This document shows, piece by piece, positions 15,006 through 23,727 of a DNA stretch of 49,307 nucleotides (its first letter is position 1; every line of letters starts with the position of its first letter). The position numbers and the translations under genes were made by a program. This stretch comes from CAZYJD01 sp964647785 (GTDB lineage: Bacteria > Bacteroidota > Bacteroidia > NS11-12g > UBA9320): NCBI GenBank assembly GCA_964647785.1, contig CAZYJD010000006.1:1-49307 (forward strand). Direction: 5' to 3'. The notes beneath the pieces were generated by a model. That model was not told the DNA's origin. It searched no databases and was given only the letters and a program-made list of their open reading frames with translations.

Positions 15006-16676
15006 TCAGGGCTTCATGTAGCGATTTCCCACCCAAACAAACCTTTTGGTCACATATTCAGGATTGGTAAAGGATGCATTGCCGGCAGGATTACCACCGC
15101 TTACATGAAAATCAGAAAAAGCGGCATGCTGGTTCACAAAGGCGGCCCCACCCAAATTGAATGATACCGGAACAAACCGACGATTCATCTCATCGGCAAT
15201 TTGATGCATGGTGTCCGTATTGCTGCTGAAGGCAAGGCAGGTAATGGCGCCTTTTTCAGCTGCGAGCTCAGCAGCCAAATGAAGGCTTTCGTTGGTGTCT
15301 TTGGTTTTGATGATGAAAATCAACGGACCAAAACATTCATCCGACCAAGTATGCCGATCAGCGGCATTCAAAGCAATGATGCTGGGGCTCATGGTTCGTG
15401 CATGTTCAAATTCAGGGTTTTGCACCGATGTTCCTTGAAGCAGCATGGTTCCACCAAAATCTCCACTTTCATGAATGCGGCGTAGGGTTTGATCGTTTTG
15501 GATGCCTCCAAGCGTTCCTGCACCCATCTTTGGGTGACCAACCAATCCTTTTACTGCTTCCACCAACATATTGGCAGCTTCATCGTAGCTGATGGTTCCA
15601 TTGTCGGTGGCGATTCCACTTTCGGGGATGAATATATTTTGAGGAGCCGTGCACATTTGACCGCTGTATAGCGACACACTAAAGGCGATGTTCTGCATCA
15701 CCGCTTTCAGGTCGGGTGCAGAATCGATGATCACTGAATTGACCCCGGCTTTTTCGGTGAAGCAGAGTTTTCCGAGCGACTCGATGTAATCACCAAAAGC
15801 ACTGCCACCGGTATAGTCGATCATGGCAACGGCAGAATGTTCGGCCAAAACTTTGGTTAATGGATTCTCCAGCGTGTCGGGGGCCAATTGCACCACATCT
15901 GCCGAGAAACCATTTTCTACCATCACTTTGCGCAACTCAGCAGCCACGATGGCAATGGGCAAAATGGCTTTGGGATGGGGTTTGATGATGGAGGCATTGC
16001 CCGTGATTAAAGCCGCATACAAACCAGGCACTGTATTCCAGGTTGGGAAAGTAGAGCAACCGATGACCAGCGATATTCCTTTGGGGATGGCTTTCCACTC
16101 TTTGTGCAGAGTCAGATCGAATTTACCCATGGGCTTTACCCAGTTCACTTCTGCGGGGAAACGGCTGAGCTCTTCGTAGCCCATAGCAATGGCTTCAAGA
16201 GCGCGGTCGTTGGCATGCGGCCCACTGGCCTGAAACGACATGATGAAGCTTTGGCCGGTGGTATGCATGGTTGCATAGGCAATCTCAAAAAACCTTGCCT
16301 TCACCCTTTCGAGCGATTCGATCAACAGGGCTGCCCTAAGTTCGGCACTGGCCTTTGCCCAATCGTGCATGGCCGTTTTTGCTCGGCTGATGTATTCTTC
16401 GGCAGACAACTGAGGGTACTGAACCCCTATACCGGTTTGCAAATAGGGCGAAACTTCCTGACCCACCCATTTATCAGAAGCAAGTGCAAGTTCATCAAAA
16501 TTGTTGTTGAGCTGCGACTGGAAGGCCGCCAAACCTTCGCTATCGGCGTTTTCGCCATAGGCTTTTGGATGCTCCGGATAAGGGGTATAAAACTCGCGAC
16601 GGAACAGGGCTGCCACGGCAGATGAGAGAAGTTCGCTGTGTTTGTTTATTAAATCGTTGCTCGCTGATGTGGTCAT
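15006..16676 (-). CDS. Aldehyde dehydrogenase, PaaN type
   Basis: This 556-residue protein is an aldehyde dehydrogenase resembling PaaN of phenylacetate degradation, which oxidises an open-chain semialdehyde CoA thioester. It has the catalytic cysteine in SGQMCTAPQN (Cys342) and the segments IGCSTFPTWNTVPGLYAALITGN and FTEKAGVNSVIID. It ends in a typical ALDH C-terminal region (FVNQHAAFSDFHVSGGNPAG). It lacks the fused hydratase domain of E. coli PaaZ (about 680 residues). No other paa genes are nearby. It lies 29 bases after the Lgt-family gene on the same strand, with a possible promoter between them. Confidence 0.82.
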   Translation of the reverse strand: MTTSASNDLINKHSELLSSAVAALFRREFYTPYPEHPKAYGENADSEGLAAFQSQLNNNFDELALASDKWVGQEVSPYLQTGIGVQYPQLSAEEYISRAKTAMHDWAKASAELRAALLIESLERVKARFFEIAYATMHTTGQSFIMSFQASGPHANDRALEAIAMGYEELSRFPAEVNWVKPMGKFDLTLHKEWKAIPKGISLVIGCSTFPTWNTVPGLYAALITGNASIIKPHPKAILPIAIVAAELRKVMVENGFSADVVQLAPDTLENPLTKVLAEHSAVAMIDYTGGSAFGDYIESLGKLCFTEKAGVNSVIIDSAPDLKAVMQNIAFSVSLYSGQMCTAPQNIFIPESGIATDNGTISYDEAANMLVEAVKGLVGHPKMGAGTLGGIQNDQTLRRIHESGDFGGTMLLQGTSVQNPEFEHARTMSPSIIALNAADRHTWSDECFGPLIFIIKTKDTNESLHLAAELAAEKGAITCLAFSSNTDTMHQIADEMNRRFVPVSFNLGGAAFVNQHAAFSDFHVSGGNPAGNASFTNPEYVTKRFVWVGNRYMKP

Positions 16677-16695
16677 AAAATTTTTCTTAGAGGGA

Positions 16696-16703
16696 CAAAA
16701 ATA
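16696..16703 (-). promoter_or_regulatory. Possible -7 box (TATTTTTG) upstream of the aldehyde dehydrogenase
   Basis: TATTTTTG matches TAnnTTTG on the minus strand, 19 bases before the ATG at 16676. It falls in the short gap after the Lgt-family gene, so the dehydrogenase may be transcribed on its own as well as by read-through. The sequence is A/T-rich, so a chance match is possible. Confidence 0.35.
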
Positions 16704-16705
16704 AA

Positions 16706-17920
16706 TTATTCATTTGAGGGAGTGGGAGCTTCATTTGGTTGCATTTCGGGCATGGGATTTTTTCTAAAATACCAAATGGCCAATAGGCCGATGCTCACCA
16801 GAATTACAGAAATCAATTCAGCCTGGGTGAAAGAAAAATCTCCCAAATGGTAGCGGCTGTTAACCCTTATCTTTTCAATAAAGAAACGCTCAATACCAGC
16901 CAATATCATATAAATGGCGAACAATATGCCGCTAATTTTCAGCTTTTTGCGCAAGAACCAAAGCAGACCAAAGAGGGCTAAACAGGCAATTGACTCATAA
17001 AGGGGGGTGGGAAAGACCGGTGCAATGAGGTAGGGCGTATCTTCCCATCGGCAGGCGTGAAGCAATGCTTCAGCTCCTTCATAGGGGTTGCATTGACGAA
17101 GCACATTGTTGGGGTAATTGTACGACCAGAACCAATCGGGCAAGAATCCCATCCAGGAGGGTTTTGCTGCGGTATTCACAATGCCCCAGTCGCCATCGCC
17201 GCTCATTTGGCATCCCACCCTTCCGAGGGCATAGGCAAACATCATTGCCGGGGCGCCCACATCGAGCATCTTGCGCCAGTGGATTCCATTTTTAGAGGCA
17301 TACCAAAGCACCGCCGCTGCTCCAACCAGTAGGCCACCGAAGAATGTAAGGCCGCTGAATGACAATAGCGAACCCAAGGGGTCCAGCATGAAATCTTCGA
17401 TGTACTCCAGGTTGTGAAAAATCTTAGCTCCCAACAATCCACTGATGGCAGCGATTACAGTGATATTGCCCATGAGTTGCCAGGGGTGTACAGCAACTTC
17501 TTCTTCAATCGGGTTGGGCAATTGTTCCTTTTTTATGCGGTAATAATCGAGTCCGCCCAAAACGGCACCCAGCATCAATCCCCAAAAAAGCGACCCATTT
17601 GATGAGAATATGAATCCTTGCACATTTTCGCTATAGGTTGAAAAATTCATGGCCAGAAAAACAAACTTCCAACCCAGGATAAAGCCAAACATTGCATTGG
17701 GAAAAACATCGACAAAAGTGGGGCCTTTGCCTTTCCATTGTTTTTTTCTGATGGGCTGAAGTTCACCGGCGGCCTCTTTTCGCTTCAGCTCACGGGTCAT
17801 GAGCACATTGGCGGCTATGAAACTCATGGCTACAAAGAAGCCAAAGGTGTTCACTATTTTCAGAAAGGGCAATTCCAGGCCAAACAAATCCTGGAACATA
17901 TGGTATAAATTCGGGTACAT
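16706..17920 (-). CDS. Prolipoprotein diacylglyceryl transferase family protein (divergent)
   Basis: Lgt enzymes transfer diacylglycerol to the lipobox cysteine of prelipoproteins in the inner membrane. This 404-residue protein is longer than classical Lgt (about 260-290) and has multiple membrane segments. The signature region reads GRVGCQMSGDGDWG near residue 232, and the C-terminal ERFFIEKIRVNSRY matches the R239 region of E. coli Lgt. By eye alignment, positions matching E. coli His103, Asn146, Asn149 and Glu151 are Phe, Cys, Ser and Asp. It may be a paralogue with a different role, or the lineage enzyme with a shifted active site. Its ATG directly follows the mtaB stop with no gap. Confidence 0.75.
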   Translation of the reverse strand: MYPNLYHMFQDLFGLELPFLKIVNTFGFFVAMSFIAANVLMTRELKRKEAAGELQPIRKKQWKGKGPTFVDVFPNAMFGFILGWKFVFLAMNFSTYSENVQGFIFSSNGSLFWGLMLGAVLGGLDYYRIKKEQLPNPIEEEVAVHPWQLMGNITVIAAISGLLGAKIFHNLEYIEDFMLDPLGSLLSFSGLTFFGGLLVGAAAVLWYASKNGIHWRKMLDVGAPAMMFAYALGRVGCQMSGDGDWGIVNTAAKPSWMGFLPDWFWSYNYPNNVLRQCNPYEGAEALLHACRWEDTPYLIAPVFPTPLYESIACLALFGLLWFLRKKLKISGILFAIYMILAGIERFFIEKIRVNSRYHLGDFSFTQAELISVILVSIGLLAIWYFRKNPMPEMQPNEAPTPSNE

Positions 17921-19237
17921 TTAGTGGTATGCGTATGCGGTGTTAAGTTCTTCTGCCTGAACGTTTCCGTCGGGCAATATGCTTTGCAGGCGCACCGCCA
18001 CCAGTTCATTCACCAGGAGCGGATCATAGGCTGCACTTACTTTGATATAATTTTCGGTAAAACCGTGCATCATGCCATCATTTTCTTCGGCTTCAAAAAG
18101 CACGGTATATTCATTTCCAAGATGCTGCTCATAAAATGCCCGGCGTTTCTTTTCAGAAAGAATCCGAAGCATTTTGCTTCTCTCCATTCGCAGGTGTTGA
18201 TGCACACGACCTTTCAATTTACGCGCAGTGGTATTGGCTCTTTCTGAGTAGGGGAATACGTGCAAATAACTGATATCCAAATCGCGAAGGTATTCGTAGG
18301 TCTCCAAGAAATCTTCTTCAGTTTCGCCGGGAAAGCCGGTGATCACATCCACCCCTATGCAGGCATGGGGCATCAGCTCGCGGATGGTTTGAATACGATT
18401 GGTGTAAAGCTCCCGCTCATATTTGCGGCGCATCATTTGCAAAATTTTATCGCTACCGCTTTGCAGAGGAATGTGAAAATGAGGCACAAAGCGCTTTGAA
18501 TCTGCCACAAAGCGAATGATTTCATTGCTGAGGAGGTTGGGTTCTATGCTGGAGATACGAAATCGGCTGATGCCTTCAACGGCATCCAATGCTTTGATGA
18601 GGCCGAGAAAATCCTCCCCATGTTCATGACCAAAATCTCCAATATTGACACCGGTAAGCACCACTTCCTGCACTTCGGTCTTGGCCAGTTCATGGGCAAC
18701 CTTCAACGTTTCTGAAATGCTTTGGCTGCGGCTTTTGCCCCTGGCCAGGGGGATGGTACAAAACGAGCAGAAATAATCGCAACCGTCCTGCACTTTTAAG
18801 AATGAGCGGGTGCGATCGCCTATAGAAAAACCAGGGATGAATACATTGACTTCGCGAATATCGCCATCGAGCACGCGTGCAGTTTCCGGGAGGTCTTTCA
18901 AGGCTGACAGATGTTGCGCCAAATTGAACTTCTCGGCGGCACCCAGCACCATATCAACGCCGGGTATTTCAGCAATTTCTCGGGGCTTGAGTTGTGCATA
19001 GCAACCAATGACCACCACCTTGGCATCCGGATTAATTTTCAGGGCTTCCTTCACCACCTTGCGGCACTTTTTATCGGCATTTTCGGTAACCGAGCAGGTA
19101 TTTATTACATAAACATCCGCTCTTGCAGAAAAATCTACCACACGAAATCCTTCTTCTTCCATTTTTCTGCCAATGGTTGATGATTCTGAATAGTTCAGCT
19201 TGCATCCCAGTGTATAAAAAGCAAGGCTACGGCTCAT
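17921..19237 (-). CDS. mtaB: tRNA (N6-threonylcarbamoyladenosine(37)-C2)-methylthiotransferase MtaB
   Basis: MtaB is a radical-SAM enzyme that adds a methylthio group to t6A37 of tRNA. The 438-residue protein has an N-terminal UPF0004 domain (FYTLGCKLNYSES, with cysteines in NTCSVTENADKKCR and VIGCYAQ). The radical-SAM cluster motif CDYFCSFC lies near residues 152-159, followed by LTGVNIGDFG. A short TRAM-like domain ends the protein. ATG 19237 is chosen because the family starts a few residues before TLGCKLNYSES; the frame extends upstream into the kinase gene without similarity. A TATCTTTG box lies 7 bases upstream. The Lgt-family gene follows directly. Confidence 0.94.
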   Translation of the reverse strand: MSRSLAFYTLGCKLNYSESSTIGRKMEEEGFRVVDFSARADVYVINTCSVTENADKKCRKVVKEALKINPDAKVVVIGCYAQLKPREIAEIPGVDMVLGAAEKFNLAQHLSALKDLPETARVLDGDIREVNVFIPGFSIGDRTRSFLKVQDGCDYFCSFCTIPLARGKSRSQSISETLKVAHELAKTEVQEVVLTGVNIGDFGHEHGEDFLGLIKALDAVEGISRFRISSIEPNLLSNEIIRFVADSKRFVPHFHIPLQSGSDKILQMMRRKYERELYTNRIQTIRELMPHACIGVDVITGFPGETEEDFLETYEYLRDLDISYLHVFPYSERANTTARKLKGRVHQHLRMERSKMLRILSEKKRRAFYEQHLGNEYTVLFEAEENDGMMHGFTENYIKVSAAYDPLLVNELVAVRLQSILPDGNVQAEELNTAYAYH

Positions 19238-19244
19238 AAGGCTG

Positions 19245-19273
19245 CAAAGATAATCAAACGAACAGGCATCAAG
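19245..19273 (-). promoter_or_regulatory. Promoter of mtaB: TATCTTTG with upstream CTTG
   Basis: On the minus strand a CTTG (19270-19273) is followed after 17 bases by TATCTTTG (19245-19252), close to the TTTG-N17-23-TAnnTTTG consensus. The ATG lies 7 bases downstream, so the transcript would have almost no leader. The upstream half lies inside the 3-prime end of the histidine kinase gene. Confidence 0.55.
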
Positions 19274-20294
19274 CCTTATTGAGGGTGAAACCAAAGGTGG
19301 TGCCCACCCCGGGGGTGCTTCTAACGTTGATGGTTTGCCGATGGGCTTCGATGATATGCTTGACGATGGCCAGCCCCAAACCCGAGCCTCCGGCAGAACG
19401 ATCACGGTGCCGGTCTATCCGGTAAAAACGCTCGAACAAACGGGGCAGATGTTGTTCGTCGATGCCTTCCCCATTGTCGGTTATTTCAATGAGCAGGTTT
19501 TTATCCATGTCATAAAAACCGGAAATGACGTGGCCTTTTTCCTTGCCATATTTGATGGCATTGCCAATTAAATTGGTGAGCACCTGACGAATGCGCTTGC
19601 GGTCGGCCTTCACAAAAAAGGGCTTGTTGCAGCCTTCTTTGAAGCGCAACTCAATGATTCGGTCTTTTGCGGCCATTTCCAGGTCTTTGTATACATCGAG
19701 GGTGAGTGCATGAATATCGAAGCGCTCCAAATTCATTTTCAACTCTCCCACTTCCAACATACTGATGCTGGTGAGGTCTTTCACCAGTTCTTCGAGTCGA
19801 TCAGCGCTGTCGGATGCCCTTTCAAGAAATATCCGGTTCACATTGGAGTCTTCCAGGGCTCCGTCGAGTAAGGTATGAATGTATCCCTGCACGTTGGCGA
19901 TGGGGGTTCTGAGTTCATGAGAAACGTTGCCGAGAAACTCCTTGCGGAAGTTCTCCTGCTTTTTGAGTTTATCGATCTCTGTGCGATAGTCTTTCGCCCA
20001 GGCCATTACCTCATCGGTTACTTCTGAAATGGGGTCTCGATCTTTTTCTCTGCCAGCAACCACTTCTTTCTCGGTTTTAAAGCGGTGAATGATCTTGTAG
20101 ATGAGTTTAATCTTGCGGTAGATGAAATTTTCGAGAAACAGCAGATAGATGACGTATCCTGAAACAAATACCACCAACATCAGGATGAGCGCATCGCTCC
20201 ATCCAAAACCTAGCAGAGCTGATGAGATCAGGGAGAAAAAGCTGATGATGGCCGCCGACATGGCAGCAATCATTCTGGGGGTAGGGTTTTTCAT
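19269..20294 (-). CDS. Sensor histidine kinase, PhoR-like, short N-terminus
   Basis: This 341-residue inner-membrane histidine kinase phosphorylates the response regulator encoded just before it. Two membrane segments lie near residues 8-30 and 35-55 with almost no periplasmic loop. They are followed by a linker, the H-box VSHELRTPI, the N-box NLIGNAIKYG, the G1 box DNGEGI, FERFYR, and the G2 box GSGLGLAIVKHI. The lack of an extracellular sensor domain suggests that it senses the membrane or a partner protein. Its ATG shares one base with the TAA of the regulator gene. It resembles PhoR but no pst genes are nearby, so phosphate sensing is not shown. Confidence 0.9.
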   Translation of the reverse strand: MKNPTPRMIAAMSAAIISFFSLISSALLGFGWSDALILMLVVFVSGYVIYLLFLENFIYRKIKLIYKIIHRFKTEKEVVAGREKDRDPISEVTDEVMAWAKDYRTEIDKLKKQENFRKEFLGNVSHELRTPIANVQGYIHTLLDGALEDSNVNRIFLERASDSADRLEELVKDLTSISMLEVGELKMNLERFDIHALTLDVYKDLEMAAKDRIIELRFKEGCNKPFFVKADRKRIRQVLTNLIGNAIKYGKEKGHVISGFYDMDKNLLIEITDNGEGIDEQHLPRLFERFYRIDRHRDRSAGGSGLGLAIVKHIIEAHRQTINVRSTPGVGTTFGFTLNKA

Positions 20295-20968
20295 TAACCC
20301 TCAAATTTATATCCTACACCTTTGATGGTGATAATTTTTTGTTCGCCAATTTTTTCACGAATTTTTCGGATATGTACATCAATGGTGCGATCCACCACCA
20401 AAACATCGTCGCCCCAGACCTCTGAAAGTATTTTCTCACGGGTAAAAACATGACCCGGTTTGGAGGCAAGCAGAAAAAGTAAGTCGAATTCTTTTTTGGG
20501 CAGCACCAGTTCTTTGTCACCCATTTTCACCGTAAAGGTTATACGGTCGATGCGCAAATCGCCTACTTCGATGGTCATGTTCTCATTTTCATCGGAGTTT
20601 CCTCGTTTCAGGATTGCTCTGATTCTGCTAAGTAGCACCCTTGGTTTAATGGGCTTGGTGATGTAATCATCAGCTCCAGCATCAAAACCCGCAAGCTCAC
20701 TGTATTCCTCGCTACGGGCAGTGAGGAAAATGACAAACACGTTTCGCATCGATTTCTTCTCTTTGATGCGCAGGCATGCTTCAATGCCATCCATTTTAGG
20801 CATCATCACATCCATCAGGATCAGGTCTGGTTTAAAATCTCCCGCTTTAACAATGGCCTCTTCGCCGTTTTGTGCAAACTCGGTGACGTAGCCCTCTTTT
20901 TCGAGGTTGTAGCGGATAAATCCAATGATATCCGGATCGTCATCCACTATCAGTATTTTCTCATTCAT
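20294..20968 (-). CDS. Response regulator, OmpR/PhoB family
   Basis: This 224-residue two-component regulator has a receiver domain at residues 1-120. The acidic pocket is VDDDPD, the phosphoacceptor aspartate lies in LILMDVMMPKMDG, and the conserved lysine in DDYITKPIKP. A winged-helix DNA-binding domain at about 130-224 ends in VDVHIRKIREKIG-like sequence (here DRTIDVHIRKIREKIG) and TIKGVGYKFEG. It is co-transcribed with the kinase gene, whose start overlaps its stop by one base. The pair lies downstream of the TlpA-like gene with a 67-base gap. Confidence 0.94.
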   Translation of the reverse strand: MNEKILIVDDDPDIIGFIRYNLEKEGYVTEFAQNGEEAIVKAGDFKPDLILMDVMMPKMDGIEACLRIKEKKSMRNVFVIFLTARSEEYSELAGFDAGADDYITKPIKPRVLLSRIRAILKRGNSDENENMTIEVGDLRIDRITFTVKMGDKELVLPKKEFDLLFLLASKPGHVFTREKILSEVWGDDVLVVDRTIDVHIRKIREKIGEQKIITIKGVGYKFEG

Positions 20969-21035
20969 CGGCAGAACTTATGGCAAAGGAAAAAGAAGGA
21001 AATGTCATTTACATTAAGCCTTCCTTAACAATACG

Positions 21036-22274
21036 TTAATTGAAGATTTCTGCAAGCTTCTGCTCAAGGGCCTGCGAACGGAGTCCTTTGGCAATGATTC
21101 GTCCGTTTTTATCCAGCAGCACGGTGAAAGGAATGCTGTTCACCATGTAGCGCTGGGCTGCGGCATTTTGCCAACCTTTTAAATCGCTCACATGCAACCA
21201 GCTAAGGCCGTCGGCTTCAATGGCTGATACCCATCTGCTTTTTTCTTTATCGAGCGACACGCCATAGATCTCGAAACCTTTGTCTTTGTACAGATCATAC
21301 ACCCTTTTCACATTGGGGTTTTCCATGCGGCATGGTCTGCACCATGAGGCCCAGAAATCTATCAGCACCACTTTCCCTCGAAGGGAAGAAAGCTTCACAA
21401 CTTTGCCATCAGGACTGTTCAAGGCGATGTCAGGTGCAAGTCCGCCAATGTCCAGAGGACCTACCTGATCGATTTGTGACTTGATGGCTGAAGTGTATTT
21501 ACTTGAAGGCACCGCTTTGTTCATATTATCATAGGCGGCTTGCAGCAAGTCGATGGTTGGTTCTTCATACAGGTAGGTGGTGGCGAAATAAGTGGCCGGA
21601 GAGCCCTTCTTTGTCTTAACAAAAGCTGTGATATCATCCATGCGCTTTTTAGACATTTGATTGAAACGGGTTTGAATGGATGCCTTTAGGCTATCCGAAG
21701 CTGTTGCCGGATCGATGTTTTGTACTTCCTTATTGAAACGGTACATGGCCAAATCGTGTGAAGCGTAGATGCCGTACAACTCGCTCATCAACTCGTTGTC
21801 TTTATCGCCATTGGTAGAAAAAGAGATGATATCTCCGAACGAGATGGTGAGCCCCAATTTATTACTGCTCAGCACAACTGGTATGCCTGGAGGATTGGGC
21901 GAACCAAAGGTGAGGAAGCAAAGGGTTGGCTCTGTAAAGCTGCCTTTCATTACAAACTGTCCGTTGGCATCGGTGCTTGCGCTGTCTTTAAAATCAAGTT
22001 TGGACGGTGTGAGCTCATGCAAATAAACCACCCCATTGAAGCCATTCACTTCCCCTTTTAGAACAAAGCCGTTTTCTGACTGTTCTTCTGCCGTAAACAT
22101 GATGTTGTCTGAATAAGAAACGGCTTGCAGAGAAGCAATACCCGAAGAGGTGTTTCGTTCGCTTTGTACACTTTGTGCTTCTGTTTGTTCAGGGGTTTTG
22201 TTGCCGCAACCCAAAAGCACTACAAAAAATACCGCAGCTAAGCGGAGCATGGTTGTATTAATAGGATTATTCAT
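21036..22274 (-). CDS. TlpA-like thiol-disulfide lipoprotein (DUF4369 plus AhpC/TSA-type domain)
   Basis: This 412-residue lipoprotein has the lipobox LLGC (Cys23). The N-terminal half (about 50-160) resembles DUF4369. The C-terminal thioredoxin-like domain carries LIDFWASWCRPCRMENPN, with the redox pair Cys-Arg-Pro-Cys near residues 310-314. It then has VNSIPFTVLLDKNGRIIAKGL with the cis-proline loop. Such proteins reduce disulfides in the periplasm or at the outer membrane. The start is ATG 22274, which overlaps the gatB stop by 8 bases; ATG 22250 is an alternative. It is the last gene of the alaS-gatB operon, although no functional link to them is known. Confidence 0.88.
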   Translation of the reverse strand: MNNPINTTMLRLAAVFFVVLLGCGNKTPEQTEAQSVQSERNTSSGIASLQAVSYSDNIMFTAEEQSENGFVLKGEVNGFNGVVYLHELTPSKLDFKDSASTDANGQFVMKGSFTEPTLCFLTFGSPNPPGIPVVLSSNKLGLTISFGDIISFSTNGDKDNELMSELYGIYASHDLAMYRFNKEVQNIDPATASDSLKASIQTRFNQMSKKRMDDITAFVKTKKGSPATYFATTYLYEEPTIDLLQAAYDNMNKAVPSSKYTSAIKSQIDQVGPLDIGGLAPDIALNSPDGKVVKLSSLRGKVVLIDFWASWCRPCRMENPNVKRVYDLYKDKGFEIYGVSLDKEKSRWVSAIEADGLSWLHVSDLKGWQNAAAQRYMVNSIPFTVLLDKNGRIIAKGLRSQALEQKLAEIFN

Positions 22275-23727
22275 TTTCAAGTAATTCTGTCAATTTTTTA
22301 TTCGCCACTTTGGGGTCTGCCTTTCCTTTGGATAGTTTCATCACCTCTCCCATAAACAGCCCCAACACCCCTTTTTTCCCGTTGCGATATTCTACAACCT
22401 TATCAGGGAAGCGCTCCAATGCTTGGCGTACCACTTGCACAATAAAGTCTTCATCACTTTCCTGTAAGACATTTTTCTGTCTTGCTATTTCCAGGGGCTC
22501 AAGTTCATGCTGCTTCAGCATTTCGCTGAAGATGACCTGTGCAGCAATGGAATGGCTCACTTTTCCTTCGTCTACCAGTGCGATAAGCGCTGCTATTTTT
22601 TGTGGTTTCAGCGGGAATTGAGCAATCTCCATGCCGTAATTATTGAGGTAGGCTTTCACCTCACCCATGATCCAGTTGGCTGCAGATTTATAATTGGAGG
22701 TATGCTCACAAATTTCCATGAAATAATAGGCCACTGGTCTGCTCTCGGTGAGCACGCGTGCATCGTAGTCTGAAAGCTGGTATTCGTGCAGCAATTTGTG
22801 GTAAAGCTCTTCGGGAAGCAGGGGCATTTCCGAGCGAATTTGCTCCACCCAGGCCACCTCCACTTTCAATGGTGGCAAATCGGGCTCGGGAAAATAACGG
22901 TAATCCGTTACCAACTCTTTGCTTCTCATGGAAAAGGTGAGGTTGCGCTGTGCATCATAGCTGCGTGTTTCCTGCAAGATGGTTCCACCATTCTCGATGG
23001 TTTCTATTTGTCGTAAAATTTCGAACTCGATGGCCTTTTTCACATTGGTAATGGAGTTCATATTCTTGACTTCCACTTTGGTTCCGAAGCGCTTTTCTCC
23101 CCTCAGGCGAACTGAAATATTGGCATCGCAACGAAGGCTTCCTTCTTCCATATTACCATCGCATACTTCAAGGTAGCGCAATAGCTTTCTTATTTCGCTC
23201 ACAAACTGGTAGGCTTCTTCAGCATTCTTGATTTCGGGTTCGGTAACAATTTCCACCAAAGGAGTTCCTGCCCTATTGAAATCGAGCAGGGTGTTGCGCA
23301 AATCCAGGTCGTGTATGCTTTTGCCTGAGTCTTCTTCCATGTGTATACGAATCAGACCTATGCTTTTTTCCTCACCATCGGGCAATTTAATTTTCACCTT
23401 TCCGCCTGTGCACAAGGGCGTTTTATCTTGGGTTATCTGATATCCTTTGGGAAGGTCGGCATAGAAATAATTCTTGCGCGCGTAGATGTTGTAGTGGGTG
23501 ATATCGCAACTACAAGCCAAGCCCACTTTTACGGCCATTTCAACTGCTTCGCGATTGTGCACCGGAAGCGTGCCGGGATGACCTAAATTCACCACACTCA
23601 CATAGTGATTGGGCATTCCGCCATACTCCGATAAATCAGAGCTGAACGCCTTGCTTTTGGTGAGCATTTGCGCGTGTATTTCCAGACCGATAACGGGCTC
23701 GTATTTCTGAATGATTTCAGGATTCAT
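22267..23727 (-). CDS. gatB: Asp-tRNA(Asn)/Glu-tRNA(Gln) amidotransferase subunit B
   Basis: GatB is the tRNA-binding kinase subunit of GatCAB, which converts Glu-tRNA(Gln) to Gln-tRNA(Gln) and, in some species, Asp-tRNA(Asn) to Asn-tRNA(Asn). The 486-residue protein has the family motifs YEPVIGLEIHAQM, LDFNRAGTPLVEIVTEP, LRYLEVCDGNMEEGSLRCDANISVR and DYRYFPEPDLPPL. A C-terminal YqeY-like tail domain ends VANKKLTELLENE. Its ATG overlaps the alaS stop by 4 bases (ATGA) and its stop overlaps the TlpA-like gene. gatA and gatC are not in the window. Confidence 0.97.
   Translation of the reverse strand: MNPEIIQKYEPVIGLEIHAQMLTKSKAFSSDLSEYGGMPNHYVSVVNLGHPGTLPVHNREAVEMAVKVGLACSCDITHYNIYARKNYFYADLPKGYQITQDKTPLCTGGKVKIKLPDGEEKSIGLIRIHMEEDSGKSIHDLDLRNTLLDFNRAGTPLVEIVTEPEIKNAEEAYQFVSEIRKLLRYLEVCDGNMEEGSLRCDANISVRLRGEKRFGTKVEVKNMNSITNVKKAIEFEILRQIETIENGGTILQETRSYDAQRNLTFSMRSKELVTDYRYFPEPDLPPLKVEVAWVEQIRSEMPLLPEELYHKLLHEYQLSDYDARVLTESRPVAYYFMEICEHTSNYKSAANWIMGEVKAYLNNYGMEIAQFPLKPQKIAALIALVDEGKVSHSIAAQVIFSEMLKQHELEPLEIARQKNVLQESDEDFIVQVVRQALERFPDKVVEYRNGKKGVLGLFMGEVMKLSKGKADPKVANKKLTELLENE

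Noticed and set aside
19238..19405. Longer N-terminus for MtaB
   Set aside because: The extension overlaps the kinase gene and the mtaB promoter, and family proteins start near the TLGCKLNYSES motif.
21001..21035. TTAAC/GTTAA inverted repeat as a terminator after the TlpA-like gene
   Set aside because: The stem is only five A/T-rich pairs and no U-tract follows.
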